Positions 51,680-60,839 of a DNA stretch of 64,000 nucleotides are shown one piece after another. This DNA comes from an uncultured Paludibaculum sp. (GTDB lineage Bacteria > Acidobacteriota > Terriglobia > Bryobacterales > Bryobacteraceae), in contig NZ_OY762269.1 in NCBI RefSeq assembly GCF_963665245.1, positions 868,001-932,000 on the forward strand, written 5' to 3'. Positions within the stretch are counted from its first letter, which is position 1. Each line of letters starts with the position of its first letter. Below the pieces are notes generated by a model, which worked only from the letters and a program-made list of their open reading frames with translations, was not told where the DNA came from and made no database searches. Both the position numbers and the translations under genes were made by a program.

Positions 51680-51719
51680 AGTGGATATATACGCAATGGA
51701 TATATGTGTAACGGATATA
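51671..51719 (-). promoter_or_regulatory. padR operator: palindrome over the start codon plus three phased boxes
   Basis: TATATCC-ATAGT-GGATATA (51671-51689) is a 7-bp-arm palindrome containing the padR start codon. The box GGATATA recurs at 51683, 51698 and 51713, exactly 15 bases apart. A weak promoter (TTACAC, 16 bases, TATATC on the minus strand) overlaps the boxes. Confidence 0.7.
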
Positions 51720-51771
51720 GACCCGCGGCAGCAGCAGAGGGCGAAGGGAAGAAGAGGTAGGGAGCAAGGAC

Positions 51772-51800
51772 GGCTGCCGGCCCTGAGCGGACCGGCAGCC
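51772..51800 (-). terminator. Hairpin terminator after isocitrate dehydrogenase
   Basis: GGCTGCCGG and CCGGCAGCC form a perfect 9-bp stem with an 11-base loop, 15 bases past the stop. On the minus strand it is followed by a pyrimidine-rich tract. Confidence 0.75.
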
Positions 51801-51814
51801 ATTGAGCGAGGTGT

Positions 51815-53266
51815 TTACTGGCCCTGGCCCAGCGAGTAGCCGGCCTTGCCTTCGTAGTTGTAGAGGAACTCAGTCTTGTGGATATCGGCGCCGGCATCCA
51901 CGGCCCGGCCCATCGCGGCCACTACCTGCTTCAGGCTGATCACCGGATTCCCGGTCGAGCTCTGAAAACGGCAGCGCCAGCTATCGCAGGTGATCGTGTC
52001 CGGCAACGGATCGGGATAGACCTTCACGCCGCGGTTGGAGATCATCACGAGTTTCAAGCCGTCGGTGGCGACCGTCTCCATCAGCCTCCCGACGATGTTC
52101 GGATCGCCCGGAGCATGATGCACGAAGATGTCGACACCCACCAGTTCGCGGTTGCCGGGCGGCGGCACTTCCGCATGTGCCTGCACCGTCTGGCTGGGCG
52201 CCGCGTTGTAGTGGACCGGCTTCAGCAGTTCCGGCAGCTTGCCCACACGGGCGGCGACGGCCTGGGCGAATTCCTTCGTCCCGACCTTTTCCTTGCTGAC
52301 GCCTTCCTTGAAGATGTCGTAGGTGTGGATGCCATCTTCAATCGTACGCAGCCAGGCGTTGTGGACGCGCTCGGCGATATCGGCCTGATTGAGGTGCACC
52401 AGCATCATCACGGAGCCCAGCAGCAGGCCCGACGGGTTCGCCAGGTTTTGGCCTGCGCGCCGCGGAGCCGAGCCGTGGATCGCTTCGAACATCGCATACT
52501 TCGTGCCGATGTTGGCCGATCCAGCCAAGCCCACTGACCCGGCGATCTGCGCCGCCACGTCCGACAGGATGTCACCATACAGGTTTGGCATCACGATGAC
52601 GTCGAATGCTTCCGGCGTGTCGGCCATCTTCGCCGCACCGATGTCGATGATCCAGTGTTCCTTTTCGATCTCCGGATACTCCGGCCCGATCTCGTCGAAG
52701 ACCTTGTGGAACAGGCCGTCGGTCAGCTTCATGATGTTGTCTTTCGTGAAGCAGGTGACCTTCTTCCGGCCATTGCGCCGCGCGTATTCGAACGCGTAGC
52801 GGACAATGCGCTGGCAGCCGCCGCGGGTGATGATCTTCAGGCACTGCACCTGGTCCGGAGTGTGCTGGTACTCGATGCCCGCGTAGAGGTCTTCCTCGTT
52901 TTCACGGACGATCACAACATCCATGCCGGGATGCTTCGTCCGGACATAGGGATCGTACGCCACGCACGGGCGCACGTTCGCATAGAGACCCAGCAGCTTT
53001 CGCGTGGTAACGTTCAGGCTCTTGAATCCGCCGCCCTGCGGCGTGGTGATGGGTGCCTTCAGGAATACTTTCGTACGCATGAGGCTGTCGAGCGAGCTCT
53101 TCTCAATCCCCGCGGAGTTGCCGCGCAGATAGACCTTCTCGCCGATTTCAATTTCTTCGATATCGAGACGGGCGCCGGCCTCCTTCAGGATGTGGAGGGT
53201 GGCGTCCATGATTTCCGGACCGATGCCGTCGCCTTTGGCGACTGTGATTGGTGTGTTTGCTGACAT
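51815..53266 (-). CDS. icd: Isocitrate dehydrogenase (long type)
   Basis: This 483-residue protein belongs to the isocitrate/isopropylmalate dehydrogenase family. Visible are KGDGIGPEIMDATL (11-24), the substrate-loop Arg residues in NVRPCVAYDPY, IVRENEEDLYAGIEYQ, the catalytic Tyr/Lys region (TKDNIMKLTDGLF), MPNLYGDILSDVAAQIAGSV with metal-binding Asp, and GSAPRRAGQNLANPSGLLL before the cofactor site. It makes 2-oxoglutarate, CO2 and NAD(P)H in the TCA cycle. The C-terminal 140 or so residues form the extension seen in the Thermus/Rickettsia-type enzymes. Cofactor preference cannot be fixed by eye. It is monocistronic, with a good terminator. Confidence 0.95.
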   Translation of the reverse strand: MSANTPITVAKGDGIGPEIMDATLHILKEAGARLDIEEIEIGEKVYLRGNSAGIEKSSLDSLMRTKVFLKAPITTPQGGGFKSLNVTTRKLLGLYANVRPCVAYDPYVRTKHPGMDVVIVRENEEDLYAGIEYQHTPDQVQCLKIITRGGCQRIVRYAFEYARRNGRKKVTCFTKDNIMKLTDGLFHKVFDEIGPEYPEIEKEHWIIDIGAAKMADTPEAFDVIVMPNLYGDILSDVAAQIAGSVGLAGSANIGTKYAMFEAIHGSAPRRAGQNLANPSGLLLGSVMMLVHLNQADIAERVHNAWLRTIEDGIHTYDIFKEGVSKEKVGTKEFAQAVAARVGKLPELLKPVHYNAAPSQTVQAHAEVPPPGNRELVGVDIFVHHAPGDPNIVGRLMETVATDGLKLVMISNRGVKVYPDPLPDTITCDSWRCRFQSSTGNPVISLKQVVAAMGRAVDAGADIHKTEFLYNYEGKAGYSLGQGQ

Positions 53267-53401
53267 TGCAGGATTCCCAACAACTACGAAACTTTCAAGA
53301 TACCGTAAGCCGACGGGCGCGCGAAAACAGGCCCCGCCGCAAGGGTACCGCAGATCATTGAGGTTTCGCGCGATTTTCCGCCTGAAACTGGCCTTGGAGG
53401 G

Positions 53402-55246
53402 CTAGTCGACGCTATCCCGGCCCACGTACAGCGCGCCGATCTCACCCCGCAGATTATCGATGACCTTGCCGCGCCGCAGCTTCATCGTTGGAGTGAGTTC
53501 TCCGGCCTCAATCGAGAACTCGCGCTCCAGAATCTTGAACTTCCTGATCTGCTCGAAGGGTGCAAGCTGACGGTTTACGCGCTGCACAATCCGCTTCACC
53601 TCTTCCTGCACTGCCGGGGATTGCGACACCTCGCTAAGCGCCGAGCCGGACTTCACGCCTGCCAGACTCTCTGCTGCGGGCTGGTTGATGGTGATCACTG
53701 CCGTGACATACGGCAACCGGTCGCCCACCAGCAGCACCTGGTTGACCAGCGGCTCGAGCTTGAACAGCCCCTCGATGCGCGCCGGGTAGATCTTCTTCCC
53801 GTTCGAGGCGACGATCAACTCTTTCTTGCGTCCCGTAATCCAAATGTAGCCATCGGAGTCCATCTCCCCGATGTCGCCAGTGTGCAGCCAGCCGTCGCGC
53901 AGGACCGCCGCTGTGGCGTCCGGATCTTTGTAGTAGCCCGAGAACACCATCGCGCCGCGAATCAGCAACTCACCGTCCGTATCGAACCGGATCTCCGCGC
54001 CGGGTAGTACCTTCCCGATGGAGCCTGCGCGGGGCCTGTCGATCGGGTTCAACGCCACCACCCCGCCCTCGGTGAGCCCATAGCCTTCAATCAAGGGCAT
54101 CCCGATGGATGCGTAGAACTCAGCGAGGTCCTTGCCGAGTGGGGCCGACCCACTCGCGGCAATCCGCATGGCGCCGCCCAGACGGGTCCGGATCTTCGAG
54201 AATACGACCTTGTCAAAGAACTTCAGTGAGGAACCAACCCACGGCGCGGGCTGCCGACCCTCTCTACGCGCGCGCGCCGCCTCTGAGCCCACGCCGAGGC
54301 CCAGGTAAAACAACTTGCGAATCACGGCCGGACGTTTGCGAATCTCGGTGGTGATGCTGGCGTACATGCGCTCCCACACACGGGGCGGGGCGACAAAGAA
54401 CGTGGGCCGGATGGCTCTCAACTCCGCCGGCAGCTTGTTCAACCCCTCGCTGAAATGCACGGGCACGCCCATGCGAATCATGAGCTGCTGCATAACCATC
54501 CGCTGCGTGATATGCGCCGAGGGCAGAAAGGCGATCGTCCGGTCGTCTTCGCTTACGGGTAGCACGGGCGGGCCGCACTCGCAGTTCGACACGATGGAGT
54601 GGTGAGTCACCAGACCCATCTTCGGTTCTCCGGTGGCGCCGGATGTCAGGTAGAGGATTGCGTAGTCTCGCGGCTGCACGGCTTCCACCAGACGTGTCAG
54701 CAGGCCCGGGTCCGCGTCCATGGCCGTCCGCCCCATGGCGCGCAACTGGTCTAGTGAGAGTGCGCCCGGTCCTCCTCCATCCAGCAGGATTCGGGGCATC
54801 CGCAGGTCACTCAGCCCTGCTTCGTCCAGTACCTGCATCGTCTTGGCATTCTCAAGGAAGACCAGACGCGGATCGCAGCCTTTCAGTGTCTTCACCTGGT
54901 CGGCCGGAGGCAGGCTCGTATACACGGCGGCGGCGATGCTGCCGTTCGTCATCACGCCGATGTCAGCCAGGTAGAACTCCGCCCGCGTCTCGGACGCCAG
55001 TCCCACAATATCGCCGTGCCGGATACCGAGGGCGTGCAGGCCCGCCGCCACTTCCTCGGCGATGCGGGCGTACTCCACCCAGTTGTAAGTCCGATACTTG
55101 CCCTGACCTATCGGCTGATGCAACGCGGGGAGTGCCCCCCATGTTGCCTCAGCCATCTTCAGCATCCGGTAAACCGTGCGAAGCTCAGCCGGGAGCGATG
55201 GCGCCATCTTGCCCATTCGACGCGGTTCCTTCCTTAACTCACCCAT
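53402..55246 (-). CDS. Long-chain acyl-CoA synthetase (AMP-binding family)
   Basis: This 614-residue enzyme carries AMP-forming synthetase motifs: the P-loop-like YLTSGATGEPKMGLVTHHS, SAHITQRM, a YGLTEGGVVALNP motif, DGWLHTGDIGEMDSDGYIWI, and GRKKELIVASNGKKIYPARI. It activates fatty acids to acyl-CoA through an acyl-adenylate, in the cytoplasm or at the membrane. The P-loop reads SGATGEPKMG instead of the common SGTTGxPKG, a conservative variant. A repeat-free C-terminus with LTPTMKLRRGKVIDNL fits the FadD15/FAA subgroup. It is divergent from the phosphatase gene at 55324 and probably has its own promoter. Two Met starts (residues 1 and 11) are possible. Confidence 0.93.
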   Translation of the reverse strand: MGELRKEPRRMGKMAPSLPAELRTVYRMLKMAEATWGALPALHQPIGQGKYRTYNWVEYARIAEEVAAGLHALGIRHGDIVGLASETRAEFYLADIGVMTNGSIAAAVYTSLPPADQVKTLKGCDPRLVFLENAKTMQVLDEAGLSDLRMPRILLDGGGPGALSLDQLRAMGRTAMDADPGLLTRLVEAVQPRDYAILYLTSGATGEPKMGLVTHHSIVSNCECGPPVLPVSEDDRTIAFLPSAHITQRMVMQQLMIRMGVPVHFSEGLNKLPAELRAIRPTFFVAPPRVWERMYASITTEIRKRPAVIRKLFYLGLGVGSEAARARREGRQPAPWVGSSLKFFDKVVFSKIRTRLGGAMRIAASGSAPLGKDLAEFYASIGMPLIEGYGLTEGGVVALNPIDRPRAGSIGKVLPGAEIRFDTDGELLIRGAMVFSGYYKDPDATAAVLRDGWLHTGDIGEMDSDGYIWITGRKKELIVASNGKKIYPARIEGLFKLEPLVNQVLLVGDRLPYVTAVITINQPAAESLAGVKSGSALSEVSQSPAVQEEVKRIVQRVNRQLAPFEQIRKFKILEREFSIEAGELTPTMKLRRGKVIDNLRGEIGALYVGRDSVD

Positions 55247-55323
55247 CCACCTGGAACGCCGAACACACTACCATACTTGTCACGGCGGCGAGCTTTCCAG
55301 ATCTCCAGCTTAGAATACTGGTC

Positions 55324-56106
55324 ATGGCCTATGAAAGAGAATTGGAAGCCGCCCGCAAACTGGCTTCCGATGCGGGGCGCCTCGCCCTGCAGTTCCAGCG
55401 CGATGGTTTCGAGGTGGAAGACAAGCCCGACGACTCGCCGGTGACGGCGGCGGACAAGGCCTGCGAGAAGCTCTTTGCCTCCAGACTGGAGGCGGAGTTC
55501 CCAGAAGATGGCTTGCTCGGCGAAGAAGGCGCAAACAAACCCGCGTCCAACGGCCGGCGCTGGATCATCGACCCCATCGACGGCACGCGCGATTTTGTAC
55601 GCGGCAACCGTCTGTGGTGCAATCTGTTGGGGCTGGAGGTGGATGGTGTCGTCGAGGTTGGCGTGGCGACCTTTCCCGCGCTGGGCGAGCAATACTACGC
55701 GATCCGCGGCGCCGGCGCCTTCCGCTCATTCGGGGGCGAAGAAATCCGCCTGGCGGTCTCGTCCATCGACAGGGTTGAACGGGCTGTCGCCTGCGTCCTC
55801 CAGTTCAACAACGTCCACAAGCGCCCGCATTCCGGCCGGCTGCTGCCCTTCCTTTCACGCTTCTGGGCCGTGCGCAGCATGGGCGGGGCCTGGGATTCCA
55901 TGTTCGTGGCCTCCGGTCATGCCGAGTTCTGGCTGGAGCCCAGCGCCAAGCCCTGGGACTTGGCCGCCATCTCGGTAATCGCCAAGGAGGCCGGCTGCCG
56001 CTTCTACGACTACTCGGGTCTCGACACGATCTACGGAGGCAACGCCGTCGTTGTGACTCCGGCGCTGGAGAAGGAAATCCGCTCGTTCCTTGGTTTAGGT
56101 GGTTAG
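55324..56106 (+). CDS. Inositol-monophosphatase-family phosphatase (histidinol-phosphatase-like)
   Basis: This 260-residue protein starts at the ATG 55324; the longer open frame upstream is antisense to the acyl-CoA synthetase gene. It has the IMPase metal motifs GEEG (66-69), DPIDGTRDFVRG (83-94) and KPWDLAAISVIAKEAG. The RDF after the DPIDGT motif and the GGAWDSM segment favour the HisN-type histidinol-phosphate phosphatase subgroup over true inositol phosphatases, but no his genes are near. It uses magnesium. Its 3' end overlaps the convergent GH32 gene by 12 bases. The leader is short and lacks a clear Shine-Dalgarno sequence. Confidence 0.9.
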   Translation: MAYERELEAARKLASDAGRLALQFQRDGFEVEDKPDDSPVTAADKACEKLFASRLEAEFPEDGLLGEEGANKPASNGRRWIIDPIDGTRDFVRGNRLWCNLLGLEVDGVVEVGVATFPALGEQYYAIRGAGAFRSFGGEEIRLAVSSIDRVERAVACVLQFNNVHKRPHSGRLLPFLSRFWAVRSMGGAWDSMFVASGHAEFWLEPSAKPWDLAAISVIAKEAGCRFYDYSGLDTIYGGNAVVVTPALEKEIRSFLGLGG

Positions 56107-57435
56107 CCGGTCCCTGGAAACAGGGGTCAGCGGCCACGATTGGATGCTCCGCGGGTCGCCGCGCAGGCTCAAACCGCGCCGCTCACCGTACACCCTGCCG
56201 GTCAGCCACACTCGACGGTTTGCGAACACCTCCACCACTGATCCATCCAGGAAGATCCTGAGGTCGAGCCGGCCGGGTGGTACGGGCGCTTCCGATCTGC
56301 CAACGCTCAGGACGTGACTCTCTGGATCAAAGCCCAATACCTCCTGCCCGCCCCGCAGGAGCCCGAAGGGTTTCATGCCGTCGAGCTTGATGTGGATTTC
56401 GCAGCAGTCATCGTGCGCCGCCTCCCGCATGCGCTTGCCCCGCAGTCCGTCATACTCCGCGGCCGGGTTCAGAAGCAGCTTGCCGTCTCCATCGAGCGTC
56501 GGCACTACGGCCAAGGACATCGATCCGGACCATCCCGCGCGCAGTTGATCGGCCTTGCTGCGCTGCTCCCGCAGCCAGGCCCAAATGATGCGGCGCTTGC
56601 CGGAAGCGTCACAACTCTTCGGCGCGTACCCCGCGCCGTGTACCAGCACTCCGTCCGATTCCGGCGTGAAGACGTCGTCCTTCCAAGTTCCGAGCCAGTA
56701 CAGCACTTTCCCCTGTGTGGAAACGTACAACAGCCACTTGTTGCCGACGGGGAAGAAGTCGGGGCATTCCCACATCTCGCCGCTCGCCACTGGATCGGCC
56801 GGGCCCGACAGTTTCTGCCCGATGAGCATCGGCTTCAGGTACGTCCACTTCACCAGGTCGTTCGATTTGTACAGCAACACCGTGCCGCCCTTGCCCCGGA
56901 AGCCCGCACCCACCAGCAGCCGCCACTCGTTGCCCTCGCGCCAGACATGCGGGTCGCGGAATCCCGGCGTGTCGACACCGGCCGGTGGGCCGGCAATCAC
57001 GGGATTGTTCGGTTCCTTTGTCCAGGTGAGCAGGTCTTCGGACCGTGCCACGCACTGGACCTCCGGGTTCACGCCGGTGTAGACGATCACCGGCTTGCCG
57101 CCGTCCACCACCATGCAGCCTGTGAAACACCCATCCTTGTCCGAGCCGCCCGGGGTGGGCGCCAAGGCGATGGGCAAGTGCTTCCAATGCAGAAGGTCGC
57201 TGCTGGTGGCGTGGCCCCAGTGCATCGTGTCCCACTGCGCTGCCTTGGGATTGTACTGATAGAAAAGGTGGTACTCTCCCTTGAACCAGATGGGTGCGTT
57301 GGGGTCGTTCATCCAGTTCGAAGGCGGTAAAAAGTGGTATTGGGGTCGGTCCGCATCCTGGGCCAGGCCGCTTCCAGCCAGCAGCGGTAGCGGGAGTGCG
57401 GTGAGAAACGAACGGCGAGTCCAGCCCTGCGACAT
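56095..57435 (-). CDS. Tat-exported GH32 fructosidase (levanase/invertase-like)
   Basis: This 446-residue protein has a Tat leader (TRRSFLTALPLPLLAGSGLA). The GH32 five-blade propeller motifs are all present: WMNDPN (41-46, nucleophile Asp44), the FRDP stabiliser (Asp161) and WECPD (acid/base Glu223). The C-terminal beta-sandwich (EVLGFDPESHVLSVGRSEAP, LRIFLDGSVVEVFANRRVWL) is typical of the family. It hydrolyses fructosyl linkages in sucrose, inulin or levan outside the cytoplasm. It is divergent from the AsmA gene with about 40 bases between starts, so the promoters must overlap. No fructose transporter or fructokinase gene is adjacent. Confidence 0.95.
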   Translation of the reverse strand: MSQGWTRRSFLTALPLPLLAGSGLAQDADRPQYHFLPPSNWMNDPNAPIWFKGEYHLFYQYNPKAAQWDTMHWGHATSSDLLHWKHLPIALAPTPGGSDKDGCFTGCMVVDGGKPVIVYTGVNPEVQCVARSEDLLTWTKEPNNPVIAGPPAGVDTPGFRDPHVWREGNEWRLLVGAGFRGKGGTVLLYKSNDLVKWTYLKPMLIGQKLSGPADPVASGEMWECPDFFPVGNKWLLYVSTQGKVLYWLGTWKDDVFTPESDGVLVHGAGYAPKSCDASGKRRIIWAWLREQRSKADQLRAGWSGSMSLAVVPTLDGDGKLLLNPAAEYDGLRGKRMREAAHDDCCEIHIKLDGMKPFGLLRGGQEVLGFDPESHVLSVGRSEAPVPPGRLDLRIFLDGSVVEVFANRRVWLTGRVYGERRGLSLRGDPRSIQSWPLTPVSRDRLTT

Positions 57436-57477
57436 GCTGGGATTCTATCGCAGCGGCATCCGGCGTATCATGAGCCC

Positions 57478-59133
57478 ATGTCGAGACTGTGGAAGATACT
57501 GCTGGGACTTGTGATTCTGGTGGCCGTCCTTGTGGGCGCGGGTGCCATGGCGGCGCGCTCGATGATTTCTGGTTCGGGAAAGCAGAGACTGCTGGCGACG
57601 CTCAGTGACTCACTGGGCGTGGCGGTGACCGTGGGTACCGTCGATGTGCATCTCGGCAGCCTTGTGAAGCTGGAGCCGGCGTTGGAGCTGGCCAAAATCA
57701 GCCTCGCCAACCCGCCCGGTTTTAGTGCCAAGCCCATGGTGGAGGCGGACTCCATCGACGCCATCGTATCCATCCGTTCGCTGTTTTCCAGCTCTCCGCG
57801 CATCATCGCGCTGGCGGTCACCAACCCAACTCTGCTGGTTGAGAAGAATGCGGCTGGCAAGACGAATCTGGAAGTCTTCATGGATCGCCTGGAAGCCCAG
57901 TCGGCCGCGCCCGGCAGCGGTGGCGGGGCCCCCTCCTCCGGGTCTTCGCTGTCAATTGAGGACCTCCGCATCGAAGGTGGTTCACTCAAGCTGGCCGGGG
58001 AAGCACTGGGTTCCTGGCGCCGTATCGACCTGCGTATTGCCGGTTTCGGATCGGGCCGCCCCCTCACCGCCAAGGCATCGGCACGGCTGCTGGAGACCAA
58101 ACAGTCGCTGTTGGAGTTTCAGGGAACGGTGGGGCCCTTCGCTCAAGGCTCCACACCGGTGGACGGCAAACTGGACCTCGCGTTTGCGCCGGCGGAACTA
58201 CCTAAGGGCTTCCTACTGAAGGAGTTTGGCTCATTCCTGGCCGCGCCGGGCGACAAGGCCCTGATGAAGCTCTCAGTGGCTCTGAAAGGTGATCTAGCAC
58301 GCACGGCGTCCGGCCCGACACAACTGACTCTCACAGACTTCCTCATTGGCCGGGACGAGCAGCACCGGTTGCCCCTTACCGGCTCCGCGGCGGGCCAGGT
58401 GACCGTCAAACACGCGCTTTCCGGTCCGTCGATACAGGTCGAAATCCCGAAGTCGACGCTCGGCCTGGCGGGTGGCCAGTTGGCCTCCACGATCTCGCTG
58501 CTGTCTGACGGTGGACAGACGCGGGCGGCACTTGCAGGCTCGCTCAAGGGCCTGGACATCCAGCAGCTTCTCGGCGCGTTCATGGAAAGCGACGCCGGGG
58601 TCCAGGGAGCGCTCCACATCCCCAGGTTTGAATTCCGCACGCAGGGGCGGGACGCCAATCAAATGAAGGCGGCCCTCACTGGCGCGGGTGCTCTCGAACT
58701 CGCCAACGGCAAGCTCAAACAGATGGACCTTCTTGGTTCGATCACCGGAGCCATGGGCAAAGCAGGCCTGATGAAGGCCACGGGCGGTACCGACTTCACG
58801 ACATTCAAGACCAACTTCGCCATCGAGAACCAGGTCCTCACTCTCACCGACGCAGTCATGGATGGTGGAGGACTGCGCACCACGGGCACCGGTCGCGTCG
58901 GCTTCGACACCAGTCTCAACCTGAAGCTCCAGGCCCAGGTGAGCGGTCGCATCGCTGAACTACTCGGGGCCCGGCCACGCGGCGACCAGCCCGCGCAATC
59001 GACCATTCCCGTCGACGTGGCCGGCACTACGGCCAATCCACGCGTTACGCCCAGTGTCAAGGGATTGGCCGCGGAAGCCACCAAAAACTATGTAGGTGGA
59101 ATGCTCGACAAACTGCTGAACAAGAAGAAGTGA
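57478..59133 (+). CDS. AsmA-family protein
   Basis: This 551-residue protein has one N-terminal membrane anchor (ILLGLVILVAVLVGAGAMAA) followed by a long, repetitive beta-rich region. It shows AsmA features: VTVGTVDVHLGSLVKLEPAL near the start and, at the C-terminus, LTGAGALELANGKLKQMDLL, then TTGTGRVGFDTSLNLKLQAQ and VPVDVAGTTANPRVTPSV-type sequence. AsmA-like proteins are bridge-like lipid-transfer or outer-membrane-homeostasis proteins spanning the periplasm. It stands alone. The ATG at 57478 is preferred; the leader to the divergent GH32 gene is very short. Confidence 0.9.
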   Translation: MSRLWKILLGLVILVAVLVGAGAMAARSMISGSGKQRLLATLSDSLGVAVTVGTVDVHLGSLVKLEPALELAKISLANPPGFSAKPMVEADSIDAIVSIRSLFSSSPRIIALAVTNPTLLVEKNAAGKTNLEVFMDRLEAQSAAPGSGGGAPSSGSSLSIEDLRIEGGSLKLAGEALGSWRRIDLRIAGFGSGRPLTAKASARLLETKQSLLEFQGTVGPFAQGSTPVDGKLDLAFAPAELPKGFLLKEFGSFLAAPGDKALMKLSVALKGDLARTASGPTQLTLTDFLIGRDEQHRLPLTGSAAGQVTVKHALSGPSIQVEIPKSTLGLAGGQLASTISLLSDGGQTRAALAGSLKGLDIQQLLGAFMESDAGVQGALHIPRFEFRTQGRDANQMKAALTGAGALELANGKLKQMDLLGSITGAMGKAGLMKATGGTDFTTFKTNFAIENQVLTLTDAVMDGGGLRTTGTGRVGFDTSLNLKLQAQVSGRIAELLGARPRGDQPAQSTIPVDVAGTTANPRVTPSVKGLAAEATKNYVGGMLDKLLNKKK

Positions 59134-59372
59134 GCAGGCCACGGCGCCTCGAACCCCACGCGAAGCTCCGAAATTGTTATAAACAGAAAGGGCGCCCCGT
59201 GTCGCGTCTGGCCCAGGCCGTTGGCATTCCTGTTAAGTGGTTGATTCCATGGGATATTCTGGCCGAGGGTGTGCTGCTGCATTTAGGGGAACGGGCTTCT
59301 GTGCCGTCTTTCCGGTCCAGAATTGCCTGAAACCAGAAACTCTCCACTTGCATCCACTTTCTAGTAGAAATA
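59134..59372. other. Intergenic upstream of the Rrf2 gene
   Basis: About 240 bases without a supported gene or clear AsmA terminator. The right end, from about 59345, becomes AT-rich and leads into the Rrf2 regulatory site. Confidence 0.4.
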
Positions 59373-59394
59373 AGATAAACGTGTATTTTCATCT
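59373..59394 (+). promoter_or_regulatory. Rrf2/NsrR-type operator candidate
   Basis: AGATAAA and TTTCATCT form an imperfect inverted repeat with a central CGTGTAT, 19 bases before the Rrf2 start. The arms resemble the AAGAT...ATCTT arms of NsrR sites. An autoregulatory site is likely; identity is inference. Confidence 0.5.
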
Positions 59395-59413
59395 AGCTCT
59401 CTAGAGGTAGCTC

Positions 59414-59884
59414 ATGATCTATTCCCGTTCGGCTGAGTACGCGATTCGCGCTTTTGTCCACTTGGCGGCTGTCCCGGAGGGCAAGTACGCCATGGTGAAG
59501 CAAATCGCCCAGGAAGCGGACATCCCTTCGCATTTTCTGGCAAAGATCCTTCAACAACTTGCGCGCAAAGGGTTCCTCCGGTCCAGCAAAGGTCCCACGG
59601 GGGGATTCTGCTTAAGGCTGCCGGCCGCTGAACTCTCGATCCTCAACATCGTGGACGCGGTGGACGGGTTGGCTGACTTCGAACGCTGCCCGGCCGGCAT
59701 GGCCGAATGCAACGATCAGGCGCCGTGCGGAATGCACGATAGCTGGAAGGCCCTGCGGAATCGTATCATGGAGTATCTGGAGCGTACTACGATCCTCGAT
59801 CTTGCCAAGGGCTTCGAGCAGAAGCGGAAGAACCTGGAAAAGATCACGAAGAAAGCCAAGCGCTCCACGACCAAGAAGGCCTAG
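59414..59884 (+). CDS. Rrf2-family iron-sulfur transcriptional regulator
   Basis: This 156-residue regulator has the Rrf2 winged helix ([45 protein letters not shown]) and three cysteines, Cys92, Cys99 and Cys105, in [15 protein letters not shown]. The spacing is close to the [2Fe-2S] ligands of IscR and NsrR, so it probably senses NO, redox state or Fe-S status. A Lys-rich tail ([11 protein letters not shown]) is unusual. The ATG at 59414 has GAGGTAG upstream. It is followed by clpP on the same strand after about 60 bases; the two may be co-transcribed. The regulated genes are not evident apart from possible autoregulation. Confidence 0.93.
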   Translation: MIYSRSAEYAIRAFVHLAAVPEGKYAMVKQIAQEADIPSHFLAKILQQLARKGFLRSSKGPTGGFCLRLPAAELSILNIVDAVDGLADFERCPAGMAECNDQAPCGMHDSWKALRNRIMEYLERTTILDLAKGFEQKRKNLEKITKKAKRSTTKKA

Positions 59885-59946
59885 CGGCCTCCGGACGGCT
59901 TAGAGACCGTGCCCGGGGGTCTCTTGAGCTGCTGCAAGGAGGCATA

Positions 59947-60573
59947 ATGCCGATTCGCAACGGGGACATTCCGACCCCGCACGATATGTTGGTCCCGATG
60001 GTGGTCGAGCAGACCTCACGGGGAGAGCGTGCCTTTGACATCTACTCTCGGCTGTTGAAGGAAAACATTATCTTCCTCGGCACGCCCATCGACGACCAGG
60101 TGGCCAACCTAATCATCGCCCAGATGTTGTTTCTGGCGTCGGAAGATCCGGAGAAGGATATCTCGCTCTATATCAACTCTCCCGGTGGTTCCATCACGGC
60201 CGGCATGGCGATTCTCGACACGATGAATCTGATTGAGCCGGACATTGTGACCTATTGCGTGGGACAGGCCGCCTCCATGGGGGCAGTGCTGCTCGCCTGC
60301 GGCACCAAAGGGAAACGCTACACTCTGCCTCACTCCCGCATTCTCATTCACCAACCCTCGATGAGCGGCCTCGCCGGCCAGGCCACCGATATCGATATCT
60401 ACGCCCGTGAGATCCTCCGCATGCGCGAAATTCTCAACGGCGTCCTTGCCGATGCCACCGGCCAGACCATTGAGAAGATTGCCCGCGATGTCGATCGCGA
60501 CTACATCATGGAAGCCGAAGCGGCCGTCGAGTACGGCATCGTCGACAAGATCATCGCCAAACGAGCCAAGTAG
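59947..60573 (+). CDS. clpP: ATP-dependent Clp protease proteolytic subunit
   Basis: This 208-residue protein is the standard ClpP length. Catalytic residues are Ser110 in GQAASMGA and His135 in LIHQP, with the Asp in IARDVDRD. The N-terminal [20 protein letters not shown] and the [17 protein letters not shown] oxyanion loop are canonical. ClpP forms a tetradecameric barrel that degrades proteins delivered by ClpX or ClpA. Neither clpX nor tig is next to it, in contrast to the common tig-clpP-clpX order, so it may be a second clpP or the order is rearranged. AAGGAGG seven or eight bases before the ATG is a strong ribosome binding site. Confidence 0.96.
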   Translation: MPIRNGDIPTPHDMLVPMVVEQTSRGERAFDIYSRLLKENIIFLGTPIDDQVANLIIAQMLFLASEDPEKDISLYINSPGGSITAGMAILDTMNLIEPDIVTYCVGQAASMGAVLLACGTKGKRYTLPHSRILIHQPSMSGLAGQATDIDIYAREILRMREILNGVLADATGQTIEKIARDVDRDYIMEAEAAVEYGIVDKIIAKRAK

Positions 60574-60585
60574 TTCTTTCCAAAC

Positions 60586-60606
60586 GGGGGAGCTACGCGC
60601 TCCCCC
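60586..60606 (+). terminator. Hairpin terminator after clpP
   Basis: GGGGGAGC and GCTCCCCC form a perfect 8-bp stem around TACGC, 13 bases after the stop codon. The downstream sequence is C-rich rather than T-rich. Confidence 0.75.
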
Positions 60607-60839
60607 ACCTGCCTCGCCTCTCACCCCGTCCGCGGGAATAATTCCGCTGTACTCCAGGATCCCATTGCCCTGGAGGGACGTCTCTGTCTACACAGTCTGT
60701 ATTACCCCTGCAACCCCCGGTTGCACCTGGCGGCCATTCTCTGTCACAGCCGGAAGCGGCTTCCGGGCTCCTGACTCTCTCCGAATTCGAGATCAAGGAC
60801 GGCGACCTGGCCGAACGCTCTGTTCAGCAGACCAGCCTG

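Noticed and set aside
54643-55323. Upstream extension of the IMPase-family frame
   Set aside because: The extension is antisense to the acyl-CoA synthetase gene and Pro/Arg-rich; the family's N-terminus begins at 55324.
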